Shown here one piece after another: positions 5,702 to 6,356 of a stretch of DNA of 6,356 bases (positions are counted from its first letter, which is position 1; every line of letters starts with the position of its first letter). This DNA is from Candidatus Nealsonbacteria bacterium CG08_land_8_20_14_0_20_36_22. GTDB lineage: Bacteria; Patescibacteriota; Minisyncoccia; Minisyncoccales; GWA2-38-27. The DNA lies in assembly GCA_002774555.1 (NCBI GenBank), contig PEYC01000016.1, positions 1 through 6,356 on the forward strand, given 5' to 3'. The position numbers and the translations under genes were made by a program. The notes beneath the pieces were generated by a model. The model searched no databases. It was not told where the DNA came from and was given only the letters and a program-made list of their open reading frames with translations.

Positions 5702-6356
5702 ATTATTTGCCCTTTCAAACCCCAGGGTAGGGCGTCAATAATTTTTACTTTAACGAATTTTCCGATTAGGTTTTTCTTCCCTCTGAATTTTACGGTTTTG
5801 TAATGAAAAGATTTGCCAATCAAAAAACCGTCTTTATGTTCCGATGGCAGAACCGTTTCGATTTTACCGACATATTTTCTATTATTTCCCAAAGCAGTTT
5901 TTTTTAAAATTTTAGTTAAGACCTTTTCTCTTCTCTTTTTTTCTTCTGAAGAAACATTATCTTTTAGTTTTGCCGCTGCAGTTCCCGGTCTCGGAGAGTA
6001 TTTGGCGATATAAGCCATATCAAATTTAATTTCTTTGAAAAGTTTTATTGTATTTTCAAACTGCTTTTTTGTTTCGCCGGGAAAGCCAATAATAACATCA
6101 GTGGATAGAGTAATATTTGGGATTTTTTTTCTAATTTTTCTAACCAGATTTTTATAATAGGTAATAGTATAAGGCCTATTCATTTTTTTTAAAATTTTAT
6201 CATCACCTGCCTGAACAGGTAGATTTAAGTATTCAGTAACTTTTTCGCATTCAGCCATTACTTTAATCAATTCATTTGAAAAGTCCTTTGGATGAGAAGA
6301 GGTAAACCTAATCCAAAACTTCCCTGGAATATTATTAATCTTTTTAAGCAATTGAG
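5698..6356 (-). CDS. miaB: tRNA-2-methylthio-N6-dimethylallyladenosine synthase, C-terminal part (partial, 5' end outside window)
   Basis: MiaB is a radical-SAM methylthiotransferase that converts i6A37 to ms2i6A37 in tRNA. The frame stays open to the window edge (a Q codon precedes the TTG at 6351), so the start is outside and the TTG is not the real start. Numbered from that TTG, the fragment shows the late radical-SAM barrel: RFTSSHP (15-21), YLNLPVQAGDDKILKKMNR (41-59), STDVIIGFPGET (83-94), FDMAYIAKYSPRPGTAA (110-126). A TRAM RNA-binding domain follows (about 155-217) and ends in VKIIDALPWGLKG. The MTTase N-terminal domain and the CxxxCxxC cluster site would lie upstream of the window. 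MtaB (YqeV) and RimO are related alternatives; the LPVQAG and MNR-PYT wording plus direct linkage to miaA favour MiaB. It ends in TGA overlapping the miaA start. Confidence 0.92.
   Translation of the reverse strand, partial: QLLKKINNIPGKFWIRFTSSHPKDFSNELIKVMAECEKVTEYLNLPVQAGDDKILKKMNRPYTITYYKNLVRKIRKKIPNITLSTDVIIGFPGETKKQFENTIKLFKEIKFDMAYIAKYSPRPGTAAAKLKDNVSSEEKKRREKVLTKILKKTALGNNRKYVGKIETVLPSEHKDGFLIGKSFHYKTVKFRGKKNLIGKFVKVKIIDALPWGLKGQII
5710..5716 (-). promoter_or_regulatory. Possible weak ribosome binding site for miaA
   Basis: On the minus strand GAAAGGG ends eight bases before the miaA ATG. It is a partial purine-rich match to a Shine-Dalgarno sequence and the only start in the window with one. 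It lies inside the miaB coding end, so the match may be chance. Confidence 0.35.

Noticed and set aside
1..6356. Alternative genetic code with TGA as glycine
   Set aside because: TGA serves as the natural stop of thyX and miaB exactly at gene boundaries (ATGA overlaps), and no gene contains an in-frame TGA.

Overview
The window is gene-dense, A+T-rich bacterial chromosome holding eight protein genes, two of them cut by the window edges. No RNA genes, mobile elements, CRISPR arrays or long non-coding stretches are visible; the longest gap between genes is 17 bases. The combination suggests a member of the Candidate Phyla Radiation (Patescibacteria), possibly Parcubacteria-like: very tight packing, lysine-rich proteins, rplK not followed by rplA, and a roughly 540-residue double-length ThyX-like protein. 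This assignment is inference; no rRNA is present to confirm it. TGA ends thyX and miaB, and no gene needs TGA read as an amino acid, so the code looks standard (table 11), not the TGA=Gly code of Gracilibacteria/SR1.

Layout. Plus strand, 1-4846: the last 23 codons of nusG, rplK (ribosomal protein L11), a dCMP deaminase, tmk (dTMP kinase), a double ThyX-like flavin-dependent thymidylate synthase, and gatB (Asp/Glu-tRNA amidotransferase subunit B). Gaps are 1, 17, 10, 1 and -4 bases, so this is probably one transcription unit. Minus strand, 6356-4826: the C-terminal part of miaB followed by miaA, joined by an ATGA overlap. The two units converge and overlap tail to tail by 21 bases (gatB/miaA), with no recognisable terminator.

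How the genes work together. nusG-rplK is the old transcription/translation core. Behind it, where rplA would be expected, sits a three-enzyme dTTP cassette: dCMP to dUMP (deaminase), dUMP to dTMP (ThyX-like), dTMP to dTDP (Tmk). gatB serves transamidation of mischarged tRNAs. miaA and miaB act in sequence on A37 of tRNAs that read UNN codons, making i6A and then ms2i6A.

The most interesting item is the ThyX-like protein. It appears to be two fused ThyX units in which each half keeps a different part of the signature: the first keeps the E-x-S-x-R part, the second the RHR part. This suggests one composite active site built from two degenerate halves.
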